From: Peptococcaceae bacterium
GTDB taxonomy: Bacteria; Bacillota; Peptococcia; DRI-13; PHAD01
Length of the DNA stretch: 64,000 nucleotides
Direction: 5' to 3'
Assembly: GCA_024655825.1 (NCBI GenBank)
Contig: JANLFJ010000013.1
Coordinates: 1 to 64,000, forward strand
Position 1 is the first letter of the stretch, and each line of letters starts with the position of its first letter. Shown piece after piece: positions 17,570 through 25,265 of this stretch. The notes under the pieces are model-generated. The model searched no databases, was not told the origin of the DNA, and saw only the letters and a program-made list of their open reading frames with translations. The translations under genes were made by a program, and so were the position numbers.

Positions 17570-18595
17570 CTAAACAATGTGTTCCAGTCCCAGTTTTCGT
17601 TTGCACTCGTCAATAACTTTTTGGTCCAGGCTTCCCTCCAGCCTGGCCAGCCCTTCGTCGCGGGTAATGACCCCGCTGCGGATCAACCCGCTGATCTCCT
17701 GGACATACGGGTTATAACCGTATTTTTTCAGGTGGACGTAATTGCCGAAAGCGTTCAACAGGCAGTTGGTCGAGTTTAAATCCGTGTTTTCGGGGTTTTC
17801 CCAGCCCAGGTCTTCAATCAAGGCCCTGACCTTTTCCATCCTGTATTCGTTAAAAAGCAATGGATTAATCAAATAAGGGATAGCGGGCGCGTTTTCCTCA
17901 AATTCGCGGGCCTCAAGAAAGTAGTTCTCTTGAAACCCTTCCAGGTGCGTCTTGTTGGCGTTGATAAACACTTCCTGGGATTTTGCCAGGAAAGAGGGGA
18001 GCGGTTTCAGGATGATGCCCCTGCGCTCTATTTGCCCGGGAGCCCACCCGAAAACCAGCATGGGGATTCTCTTTTCGACCGCCAGCTTTAACGAATTGTA
18101 CCGGATAAAATTTATGCAGGTGGTGCAGATGGCCGACGCTCTCATAATGGCTGCCCTTGAATATATTTGGTCGTTCAACGCGGCACTGGCAAAAAGCTTT
18201 TTCAACAGGTCGATCCTGGGCGAAAAAACGATGTTGTCCACATTAAGTCTTTCGGTAATGTTTTTGATGTTTTTCCTGGCGCCTTCTGAAATAAACCCGT
18301 TATCAAACGTGTAGGTGAGAACGTTTAGCCCGTATTTTTCTTTTAGGAGGTACAGAGTGTACGTGCTGTCTTTACCGCCGCTGAAGGCCAGCAGGCAGTC
18401 ATACCTGTTTTTGGACTTGATCGAATCAATGATCTGCAGGAACTGGTTCTCGTACTCCCGGCCAAACGCCCCGTTTTCTTCACTGGCCGGCGAGCGGCAG
18501 TAATTGCACACGCCGTCCTCCGAGAAGGTTATTCCCGGAAAGGCTTCTGGCAGCACGCACCTGCTGCAGACCCTGAGGCTTCCTGGAGAACTCAT
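17570..18595 (-). CDS. PP-loop ATP pyrophosphatase (N-acetyl sugar amidotransferase-like)
   Basis: A 341-residue enzyme with a zinc-ribbon-like N-terminus (CSRCVLPEAFPGITF...CNYC) and the PP-loop AFSGGKDSTYT. A CTTC motif follows in the middle. This layout is that of the WbpG/PseA amidotransferase-like group, which adenylates a carbonyl or amide and replaces it with nitrogen, usually with ammonia from a HisH-type partner. No HisH partner is here. An ATG at 18595 is preferred because GGAGGTGG lies just before it (two tandem ATGs, and a TTG at 18610, are alternatives). It is next to the NadE-like enzyme, giving two ATP-dependent nitrogen-inserting candidates in one operon. The substrate is unknown. 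Confidence 0.78.
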   Translation of the reverse strand: MSSPGSLRVCSRCVLPEAFPGITFSEDGVCNYCRSPASEENGAFGREYENQFLQIIDSIKSKNRYDCLLAFSGGKDSTYTLYLLKEKYGLNVLTYTFDNGFISEGARKNIKNITERLNVDNIVFSPRIDLLKKLFASAALNDQIYSRAAIMRASAICTTCINFIRYNSLKLAVEKRIPMLVFGWAPGQIERRGIILKPLPSFLAKSQEVFINANKTHLEGFQENYFLEAREFEENAPAIPYLINPLLFNEYRMEKVRALIEDLGWENPENTDLNSTNCLLNAFGNYVHLKKYGYNPYVQEISGLIRSGVITRDEGLARLEGSLDQKVIDECKRKLGLEHIV

Positions 18596-18640
18596 CATCC
18601 ACCTCCACAAACAGCTTTACTCGTTTCCAGGCCGCTGAGC

Positions 18641-19615
18641 CTACAATTCCATGGAACCGCAGGCCGGCGGGAGCATCTTAATGTGCATGGTGTTGTTTTT
18701 CTTGTTCTGGAAGTTGGCAAAGATCGCGGCAACCTGCTTTTCTTCCATCCCGACTATTTTTGCTGTTTTAGCCGCTGAAAAGTTCTTGGCGTGCGCGTAC
18801 AACAGCCTGTCCAGAATATCAAAGGGAAGCGAAAAGAAAAATTCTTCGTCGCTCACATAAGCGCTGCATGTGTCGGGTGACGGCGTCCTCTGCTGTATCT
18901 CTTCGGGAATCTTCAGGTATTTTGCCAGGTCATAGACCTGCGTTTTATAAAGGTGAGAAATAACCTCGAAATCTATCCCTCCATCCCCGTACTTGCAGAA
19001 ATTGCCCAGGTCGAATTCGGACCTGTTTGTCGTACCGGCAACCGCCATATTGTTTTTTTCGGAATAATAGTAGAGGTTGATCATTCGCACCCTCAATTTT
19101 ATGCTGAGAGCGGCCTGAAAAGCTTTGTAATCATGAAAGGGCAGTTTTTTCCTTAACACCTCGTTGCCGCTGCTGTCCACCACGGAAAGCGAGTAAAGAT
19201 TTAAGATCGATTTATCCAGCATGCCTGGAAGCACGATTTTATATTTGAATGACTCGTTAAATCCCGGGTGGTATTTCTTGACAATCTCTTCGATTTTTTC
19301 ATATACGCCGAACTGTTCAAGAATCGGGGTAATATCTTTTTTGACATAATTTATGCCCAGGGTTTCAGCAAGTTTTACTGCATAAGGCTCGCTTTCCTTG
19401 CTTGACTCTTTTTCCGGCAGCACAACACCCAGGACCTTGTCTTTTCCAAGCGCTCTCACGCACAGGGCTGCCGTTACGGAAGAGTCAATTCCCCCGCTCA
19501 GGCCGATTACCACCCCGTCCCTCTTGAGAAACTCATAAACAATTTGCCGGATGGAGTCGCAAATTTTCTGGCATTCCACAGCCCAGTCTTTTACAAAACA
19601 AATACTCTCGCTCAC
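18641..19615 (-). CDS. NAD synthase-like amide synthetase
   Basis: A 324-residue protein of the NH3-dependent NadE family, with the adenylation loop GLSGGIDSSVTAAL and GTTNRSEFDLGNFCKYGDGG, a family hallmark. It lacks a nitrilase glutaminase domain, so it would use free ammonia. It carries an insertion of roughly 50 residues in the middle (about 100-165) compared with short bacterial NadE, and starts with GTG after GGAGGGATG. It could be the cell's NAD synthase caught in the operon, but its place between biosynthetic genes suggests recruitment to adenylate and amidate a carboxylate of the product. Confidence 0.8.
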   Translation of the reverse strand: MSESICFVKDWAVECQKICDSIRQIVYEFLKRDGVVIGLSGGIDSSVTAALCVRALGKDKVLGVVLPEKESSKESEPYAVKLAETLGINYVKKDITPILEQFGVYEKIEEIVKKYHPGFNESFKYKIVLPGMLDKSILNLYSLSVVDSSGNEVLRKKLPFHDYKAFQAALSIKLRVRMINLYYYSEKNNMAVAGTTNRSEFDLGNFCKYGDGGIDFEVISHLYKTQVYDLAKYLKIPEEIQQRTPSPDTCSAYVSDEEFFFSLPFDILDRLLYAHAKNFSAAKTAKIVGMEEKQVAAIFANFQNKKNNTMHIKMLPPACGSMEL

Positions 19616-19666
19616 ATCTCATCCCTCCACATTTATCGACGGCCGGTAATTAGCCGCGCACGAGTT

Positions 19667-20788
19667 TCACACGAAAATGGAAATAAAACTTTTAATCCTG
19701 TCAGGATCGCCCCCCAGTATGGTCACGGCCCTGATGTCGCGATAAAGGCGTTCAAGTATGTTGCCCCTGATATAGCCGTACCCACCAAAAAGCTGCAGGC
19801 AGTAATCGCAGATTGCTTTTGCCTTTTCGGTAATTTTCAGTTTGGTAATGCAACAGTTCAAGAAATCGTTTTGTCCCGCCTGGCCGAACAGGGAGGCCGC
19901 ATTAAACGTCGCCAGCCTCATCAGTTCCAGGTCCGCCTTCATGTCGGCGAAATTGTATTTTACATACTGCATGTCGATAAGATAAGTCGAGTATATCTTC
20001 CTGATTTTTGCGTAGGCCAGCGCCTCCTCGTAAGCCCTTTCGGCAATCCCCAGCGCGATGGCGCAGTTGCTTATCCTCGCCAGGTTGGTGGCATTGGTGA
20101 TTATTTCCATTCCCTGGTTTACTTTTCCCAAAAGGCTCCCTTCATCCAGGGTCACATTGTTAAAAAACATGTCCGCGATCCTCAAAGACTGCAGTCCCAT
20201 GGTCTCTTCAGCCTGCCCTATCTCCACGCCCGGGCTTTTCAAGTCAACGATGAACGCCGACAACCGTTCCCTTTCCTCAACCGGTTCCTCGCTTGTCGCC
20301 GCGACCATGGCAAAATCGGCAAAAGGCGCGTTGGTAATCATTGACTTGCTGCCGTTCAAAACAAACCGGTTGCCGGCGGGCTTAAAGACTGTCCTGATCT
20401 CGGTCTGGGGCTCCACATAAGCGAAATTACCTTCCTTTTCTCCCAGGGCGCAGGGTCTTAGATACTTCTCCTTTTGTTCCCTGGTCCCATAGACAATTAC
20501 GGGGTAGGCAAAGCCGAAGTTTACGGTAGCCACCATGTGGGCTACGGCCGCGTCAGACCTGGCTATTTCGTTGATCACGATCATGGATGAAACGACATCC
20601 AGGCCGGCGCCGTCGTATTCCGGGGGAACCAGTAATCCCTTATAACCCAATTCGCCCAGCTTTTTCAACACCCCGGCAGGGTACTCTTGCTTGTTGTTGC
20701 GCTCATGGGCGCCTTTTTCAATATGCCTGTTAACCAGTTCTCTAACCGATTCCCTCAGACTGACCTGTTCCTTGCTGAACGCGAACAT
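19667..20788 (-). CDS. Acyl-CoA dehydrogenase 2, lacking the usual catalytic Glu
   Basis: A 373-residue acyl-CoA dehydrogenase-fold protein with the family N-terminus and FAD-binding segments (FAYVEPQTEI, LFGGYGYIRGN). At the C-terminus, where dehydrogenase 1 has IYEGTNQIQ, this protein reads ILGGDPDRI, so the standard catalytic Glu is a Gly. Some family members carry the base elsewhere (helix G), so loss of activity is not proven. It lies 40 bases after the TPP enzyme gene and 51 before the NadE-like gene. It may be a paralog working on a different, perhaps non-CoA, intermediate. Confidence 0.83.
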   Translation of the reverse strand: MFAFSKEQVSLRESVRELVNRHIEKGAHERNNKQEYPAGVLKKLGELGYKGLLVPPEYDGAGLDVVSSMIVINEIARSDAAVAHMVATVNFGFAYPVIVYGTREQKEKYLRPCALGEKEGNFAYVEPQTEIRTVFKPAGNRFVLNGSKSMITNAPFADFAMVAATSEEPVEERERLSAFIVDLKSPGVEIGQAEETMGLQSLRIADMFFNNVTLDEGSLLGKVNQGMEIITNATNLARISNCAIALGIAERAYEEALAYAKIRKIYSTYLIDMQYVKYNFADMKADLELMRLATFNAASLFGQAGQNDFLNCCITKLKITEKAKAICDYCLQLFGGYGYIRGNILERLYRDIRAVTILGGDPDRIKSFISIFV

Positions 20789-20828
20789 GGCTGCCCTCCC
20801 TTTTATTCATCCCGTTTTTTTAATCAGG

Positions 20829-22532
20829 CTATTTTTGCAGTTTTAAGGCCTCGTTGAAAGAATGCACGCCTGGGCTGTACGCGTATTTGTCCACCATTAT
20901 GTTGATACAGGAGGGAAGTTTGGACTCCTTGGCCTTGGTTATGCTTTCCTCCAGCGTGTTCAGATCCGTGGCCAACCCGCCGACCCCCCCGAGCGCTTCG
21001 ACCATTTTGTCGTACCTGACCATTCCCAGGTCCGCCGCCTCAGTTTTCCCGTATAGTATCTCCTGGGTGGTTTTGCAAAAGCCCCAAGTCTGGTCGTTGT
21101 GTATGAAAACCATAACCGGAAGATTGAATCTTACCGCCGTATCCATTTCCAGGGCATTGAAACCGAAGGAACCATCGCCCGTGTATAAAACAACCTCTCT
21201 TTGCGGGTTGGCGGCTTTGGCGCCAATAGCCACGGCAACCCCCGTCCCCATAGGGCCGAACTGCCCGTCAGGCCCGTAAATCAGCTGGCCCGGGTAATTG
21301 CAGTCAAAACACAGTCCTCCCCAGAACATGGCATTGGAACCGTCCAGCACGATAAGCGCATCTTGGCCGATCATTTTTTTTATCATCTTAAGACCGTGCA
21401 GGGGGTGCAAAAACGGCGTGTCGCGGCATATGGATTCTCTTTCCAAATCATCCCAGAACTTGCGGTTGTTTTCTTTTAACTCGTCCAGCCAATCTTCGAA
21501 GTCGGGATTTTCCTGACTGGATAGTTCTCTGATCCTTGAACAAATTTGCCCCAGTACCCTGTCGACTCTCCCTGAAATGACCAGATCCGGCCGGCAGTTG
21601 CCATTTATTACCGTAAAGATTTCCTTATTAACAGCCACCAGCTTTTGTTTTTCGCCAAACCTGGGAGGTTTTAAGTTTTCTACCTGGTAGTCGCTTTCCA
21701 GCCCTACGGTGATGACGAGGTCGGCATTACGAAAGGCGTATAACTGCGGACCCGCCTCAAGCACCCTGCCCGGCCCCATGCACAAAGGGTGCGTGTCTGC
21801 GATGCAGCCCCTCCCCCTGCTGGTGGTATAAACGGGTATCCGGGTCAAATCTACAAATTCAACCAGTTCCGCTTCGGCATGGTCATAATACACCTCGTCC
21901 CCGGCAATGATTATGGGTCTCTTCGCTTTGGACAGCATGTTTAAAAACGCATCTATCTTCCCCGGTACGGCCATTGAGACATCGGAGGAAACCAGGTCGC
22001 AGTCAAAGGTGTGAACCATTTCAGTTTTTTGTTTCAAAATATTGATTGGTATTTCCAGCACCACCGGTCCTTTCCGGCCCGTGGAACTGAACTGAATGGC
22101 CCTGCTGACATATTCCGGAATTCTCGCCGGGTCATAAACGGTGCAAGCCCATTTGGTATACGGCCTGATTAAAGAAACCTGTTCACACTCTGCCAGAACA
22201 CCGTTGTCCCTTTGCTGCGGCACAATAGCGCCGGTTATAACCACCAGGGGAGTACGGGCATAATATGACTTAATGATCGCGCTTACGGCATTGGCAAAAC
22301 CGGGACCTCCGCTGATGATGGCCACCCCTGCCCTGCGGCTTGCCTGCGCCCAGCCGTTGGCCATCAAAACCGCTCCAGTTTCGGTACGTGTATGGATGAC
22401 CTTGATGCCGTTCTCCGCCAAGTACACGATGGTTGGTGACACCTGGTTTCCAATCAAGGTGAAAACGGTATCGACATTTTCTTTTTTCAGTTGCCGGGCC
22501 AGCAGTTCCCCTCCGGTAATTACCGCGTCCAT
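20829..22532 (-). CDS. TPP-dependent enzyme of the acetolactate synthase/decarboxylase family
   Basis: A 567-residue thiamine diphosphate enzyme with the three-domain layout of acetolactate synthase and 2-oxoacid decarboxylases. The cofactor-activating Glu51 is in TRTETGA, and the diphosphate-binding motif starts as YTGDGSFGFN and ends with NDQTWG. No regulatory subunit gene is present and no ilv genes are adjacent, so branched-chain synthesis is unlikely. Downstream of the prephenate decarboxylase- and bicupin-like genes, a 2-oxoacid (such as dihydro-hydroxyphenylpyruvate) is the natural substrate for decarboxylation or carboligation; that is inference. Confidence 0.85.
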   Translation of the reverse strand: MDAVITGGELLARQLKKENVDTVFTLIGNQVSPTIVYLAENGIKVIHTRTETGAVLMANGWAQASRRAGVAIISGGPGFANAVSAIIKSYYARTPLVVITGAIVPQQRDNGVLAECEQVSLIRPYTKWACTVYDPARIPEYVSRAIQFSSTGRKGPVVLEIPINILKQKTEMVHTFDCDLVSSDVSMAVPGKIDAFLNMLSKAKRPIIIAGDEVYYDHAEAELVEFVDLTRIPVYTTSRGRGCIADTHPLCMGPGRVLEAGPQLYAFRNADLVITVGLESDYQVENLKPPRFGEKQKLVAVNKEIFTVINGNCRPDLVISGRVDRVLGQICSRIRELSSQENPDFEDWLDELKENNRKFWDDLERESICRDTPFLHPLHGLKMIKKMIGQDALIVLDGSNAMFWGGLCFDCNYPGQLIYGPDGQFGPMGTGVAVAIGAKAANPQREVVLYTGDGSFGFNALEMDTAVRFNLPVMVFIHNDQTWGFCKTTQEILYGKTEAADLGMVRYDKMVEALGGVGGLATDLNTLEESITKAKESKLPSCINIMVDKYAYSPGVHSFNEALKLQK

Positions 22533-22587
22533 AGTTCAATCACTTCCTATACCTTTTTGGTCATACATGTGCAGCCATGTACTGCTT

Positions 22588-23196
22588 TCAAATCTCCAGC
22601 ACCAGCAAATAGCCGCTGCTCATCAACAGCAAGCTGAATTCTTCGCGGCCGGCCATCTGGTAAATTGTCATTGGCTGGAACTCGAATCCCACACCGTCGA
22701 TTTTTATTCTTGTTTCGCCCGGGGCGATAAAAAAGTAGTCGCATGTTTTTTTCGCGCTGATATTTATGAGCGCCGTGTTCTTTTTGTTCATTATTTTTCT
22801 GAGTTTCATCCCGTTTAGTTGTGCTGTCTCCAGCAGGAGGTCGTCGTTGTTAACTTTTTCTTCCAGCACATTTAATCTCAGGTCAACTGTTTCTTTACCG
22901 CCCGACAGGTATTTAACATCCATTGATTTGAAATCGGCTGCCGCATCGACCGAGTGTTCCGCTCCCGCGTTTATTAACAGGGAGTCTCCCCGCTTTACCG
23001 GATGCCTTATTCCCTTTACCGTGAGGTCAAATCGCCCTTGAAAGCAGTAAACGAACTGGTGGTGCGGGTGACTGTGGCCGTCAAAACCGGTGCCTTTTTT
23101 GATGTCATTGAGCAAAATCTCATAATTATCGGTTATAAAGTAAACTTGGTTAAACCCTTTCTTAACAAGTTTTGAATCTGTTATTTCTCTTATCAA
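22588..23196 (-). CDS. Bicupin protein, BacB-like
   Basis: A 202-residue protein with two cupin barrels. The first has a full metal-binding set: HSHPHHQFVYCFQG (about residues 41-54) and, after the turn, GDSLLINAGAEHS. The second (from about residue 120) lacks these His. The start is a TTG at 23196 after GGGGAG. It lies directly after the BacA-like gene (28 bases). In bacilysin synthesis BacB is a bicupin that isomerises the product of the prephenate decarboxylase BacA. The same neighbour pair and fold make that role the leading guess here, though bicupins are functionally diverse. Confidence 0.75.
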   Translation of the reverse strand: MIREITDSKLVKKGFNQVYFITDNYEILLNDIKKGTGFDGHSHPHHQFVYCFQGRFDLTVKGIRHPVKRGDSLLINAGAEHSVDAAADFKSMDVKYLSGGKETVDLRLNVLEEKVNNDDLLLETAQLNGMKLRKIMNKKNTALINISAKKTCDYFFIAPGETRIKIDGVGFEFQPMTIYQMAGREEFSLLLMSSGYLLVLEI

Positions 23197-23224
23197 ACAA
23201 ACCCACTCCCCGTTTTATTTTGCC

Positions 23225-23785
23225 TTATTTTGCCGCCTGGACCGGGCTGGCCGTTTTTATTCTTTCAAAAACATTCCAGCTCATCATAATCGGGCCGCAG
23301 TCTTTGATGACGTTAAGGCCGTATTCTTCAACGCAAATGTAATTCGTCATGCAGACATCCACCTCGCCCTCGGCTACCATTAATGCAGCCCTGCTGTTGC
23401 TTTCTGCAAAAATGATCTCCGCATCAGGGTAATATCTTTTGACCCAACTGCTGGGTGCAGGATGGGTGGCAATTTTTTTTATATCTGTCACCACAGGCTT
23501 TTTGCTCCCTATAACAAGCCTGGGTGTTTCGTAAACAAAAGTGTTTACAATTTTTATTGAATCGAAATTTTCAAATAACAATTTGGCAAAATTCTGATAA
23601 GCAGAAGGAACGAGGGCCAAATCCGATTCTCCTCTTTTCAAAACATCAATCGCCTCTTCAAAAGTGGAATACAGCCTTATTTCCCCTGTCAAACCGTTCT
23701 TGTCCATGTAGTACTGCGCAGTATATTCGCTGCATGTGCCGCGCGGTCCAAGGGTTGATATGACAATTTTCTTTTTGCTTTTCAT
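23225..23785 (-). CDS. Prephenate decarboxylase, BacA-like (degenerate prephenate dehydratase fold)
   Basis: A 186-residue protein whose N-terminus (TLGPRGTCSEYTA, residues 11-23) is that of prephenate dehydratases. The dehydratase catalytic motifs are gone: the ENS segment reads VPSAYQNF (59-66), the HP-QC segment reads THPAPSSWV, and the TRF motif is replaced by IMMSWNVF (166-173). From memory of BacA these replacements (VPxAY, HPxP, MSWxxF) are what the non-aromatizing prephenate decarboxylase has. That enzyme makes a dihydro-4-hydroxyphenylpyruvate instead of phenylpyruvate. No ACT domain is present. With a chorismate mutase-DAHP synthase in the same operon, prephenate is the likely substrate. 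Confidence 0.78.
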   Translation of the reverse strand: MKSKKKIVISTLGPRGTCSEYTAQYYMDKNGLTGEIRLYSTFEEAIDVLKRGESDLALVPSAYQNFAKLLFENFDSIKIVNTFVYETPRLVIGSKKPVVTDIKKIATHPAPSSWVKRYYPDAEIIFAESNSRAALMVAEGEVDVCMTNYICVEEYGLNVIKDCGPIMMSWNVFERIKTASPVQAAK

Positions 23786-23813
23786 AAACCATTAACACAC
23801 CTTTTTAAATGTT

Positions 23814-24854
23814 TTATTTGCCCGGCTTAACGGCGGTGATGATGCTCCTGCTGGCCACAGTCGGGATGACCTGGATCCCTGAAAACCCCGCCTCTTCCAT
23901 AAATGTGCCGACCTCTCGGCAGGAATAACACTTGCCCCTTGTCGAAAGCATTAACAGTACCGAGTATTCCGCAATTTCCAGCGGGCCGTTCTTTTCGGGA
24001 TTGAGATGAGCGTCGTGGACGACAATCATCCCCTCGTCATCTAGCGCTTCGTATGATTTTTTCAGGAGTCCTCTGATTTCGCCCTCGTCCCAATCATGGA
24101 ATACATTTGAATAAAGATGAACATCATAACCCTCAGGCAGTTTTTCCTTGAACATATCGCTTCCGATTACAGTTATCCTGCCGGATAGCCCTCTTTTGTT
24201 TATTGAATGCCTGGCAATTCTATCAATAGGTGGTTTCTCCAGTACAGCGGCACTCATGTTTTGATGTTTAAGCACGATCGCCGCCGAATAAATACCAGAG
24301 GCCCCGCCGATGTCCAAAAGCCTGTTATAATCCTTAAAATCAATTCTCTGGGCGAGGACCGGTGCAAGAAAGGCCCCCCTGCTGTCCATCGCTTCCGTAA
24401 AATTCTCCGAAAATTCCTCTTTCTCCATGGCCAGCGCCCATTCTTTTTCATTCTTATTACCGCCCCAACCTTCCGGTTCACCGGTTCTCAATACCTTCAC
24501 CATATCCAGGCAAGCCGGACGGTTCATCTGCGTGGCTAAATAAGGCCCCAAATACCATTGGCTTGAATCGACCAAGTGCTCTCTGGCAAGCTCCGTCAGG
24601 TGTAATTCATTTTCCTTTTGTTCCAGCAGCCCGTATGCTTTGAAAAGAGTCAACATTACATCGGCAGGCCTTTCCTTTATTTTCAGGCCTTCGCATATTT
24701 TTTTAAGGTCTGCAGGATGTTCATTCAACCACGAAAAAAAGTTCAGGTGCGCGACAGCCGCTATAAACAGATCCGCGGCATACATGCCGTCGCGCAGCGC
24801 CATCAAACGGCTGGGATCAGTCGCCGGGTTTGTATCAAGTTTGTTTAAAACCAT
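23814..24854 (-). CDS. SAM-dependent O-methyltransferase
   Basis: A 346-residue class I methyltransferase of the plant-type/hydroxyneurosporene group: an N-terminal winged-helix dimerisation domain (about 15-110), the SAM loop LLDIGGASGIYS, and the catalytic His of NVFHDWDE. The family methylates phenol or enol hydroxyls and is common in natural-product clusters. It is the first gene of the operon, about 55 bases downstream of the sigma-54 promoter at 24909-24924, with GAGAGGTAGGT before the ATG. Confidence 0.87.
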   Translation of the reverse strand: MVLNKLDTNPATDPSRLMALRDGMYAADLFIAAVAHLNFFSWLNEHPADLKKICEGLKIKERPADVMLTLFKAYGLLEQKENELHLTELAREHLVDSSQWYLGPYLATQMNRPACLDMVKVLRTGEPEGWGGNKNEKEWALAMEKEEFSENFTEAMDSRGAFLAPVLAQRIDFKDYNRLLDIGGASGIYSAAIVLKHQNMSAAVLEKPPIDRIARHSINKRGLSGRITVIGSDMFKEKLPEGYDVHLYSNVFHDWDEGEIRGLLKKSYEALDDEGMIVVHDAHLNPEKNGPLEIAEYSVLLMLSTRGKCYSCREVGTFMEEAGFSGIQVIPTVASRSIITAVKPGK

Positions 24855-24908
24855 ACCTACCTCTCGTTTTTGTTTAATTATTATGATAAATAACGCAACA
24901 ATTTGAAT

Positions 24909-24924
24909 TGCAAGTTTTATGCCA
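24909..24924 (-). promoter_or_regulatory. Sigma-54 promoter of the biosynthetic operon
   Basis: The minus strand reads TGGCATAAAACTTGCA, with the invariant GG and GC exactly ten bases apart, as required for sigma-54. It lies about 55 bases before the methyltransferase start. Activator 1, encoded at the far end of the operon, or its two paralogs would be needed to open it. Confidence 0.85.
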
Positions 24925-24978
24925 GATCACAAAATTCCACCGTTCTTGGGTTTTTTCGTTCGACCCTCCCAGAACTTG

Positions 24979-24989
24979 TGTTCAAAAAT
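24979..24989 (-). promoter_or_regulatory. Candidate upstream activating sequence (copy C)
   Basis: ATTTTTGAACA on the minus strand, about 70 bp upstream of the promoter at 24909. The same eleven bases occur on the plus strand upstream of the sigma-54 promoters at 45948 and 60059. It sits in an imperfect inverted repeat (TGTTC-N7-TATCA). It is inferred to bind the Fis-type activators. Confidence 0.55.
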
Positions 24990-25059
24990 TTATCAAATGC
25001 ACATCAGCAAAAGGTTTTCTGGCTGGTTCTGCCTTTTTCCAGTTTTGTTAGTATTTTGT

Positions 25060-25082
25060 ACATGCTAAATTTTTTAGCATGT
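25060..25082. repeat. Perfect inverted repeat, possible activator site
   Basis: Two 10-base arms, ACATGCTAAA and its exact complement, around three T. It is about 145 bp upstream of the sigma-54 promoter and in no gene. The A/T-rich centre with GC-containing ends suggests a dimeric protein site more than a terminator, as no T-run follows on either strand. Confidence 0.5.
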
Positions 25083-25194
25083 GTATTCATGTTTAACTGC
25101 ATTTTTAGACACGAAAAGATGTATTAGCCCATATTCCGATTGTTTTCTTTACAATTCGTATAATGCACTGGCTTTATGGCGACGTAAAGTCTTG

Positions 25195-25231
25195 TTAAAT
25201 AATAAGTTGCCGGCAGCTAAATGCCGGCAAC
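25195..25231 (-). terminator. Terminator of the TRAP/aconitase X operon
   Basis: A perfect 10-bp stem (arms GTTGCCGGCA, 25206-25215 and 25222-25231) with a 6-base loop lies 34 bases after the dctP stop; a T-rich but interrupted tail (TTATTATTTAAC) follows on the minus strand. Confidence 0.6.
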
Positions 25232-25265
25232 CCGGTAGGGGAGGTAATATTATCGGTTTTTCAGT

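Larger units (their letters stand above)
24855..25265 (-). promoter_or_regulatory. Control region between biosynthetic and TRAP operons
   Basis: This 411-base gap has no credible gene. Going upstream from the methyltransferase it holds the -24/-12 promoter, the shared element TGTTCAAAAAT (24979-24989 on the plus strand, i.e. ATTTTTGAACA on the minus), a perfect 23-base inverted repeat with ACATGCTAAA arms (25060-25082), and the hairpin that ends the TRAP operon (25206-25231). The spacing fits an enhancer region for a sigma-54 activator. Confidence 0.65.
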
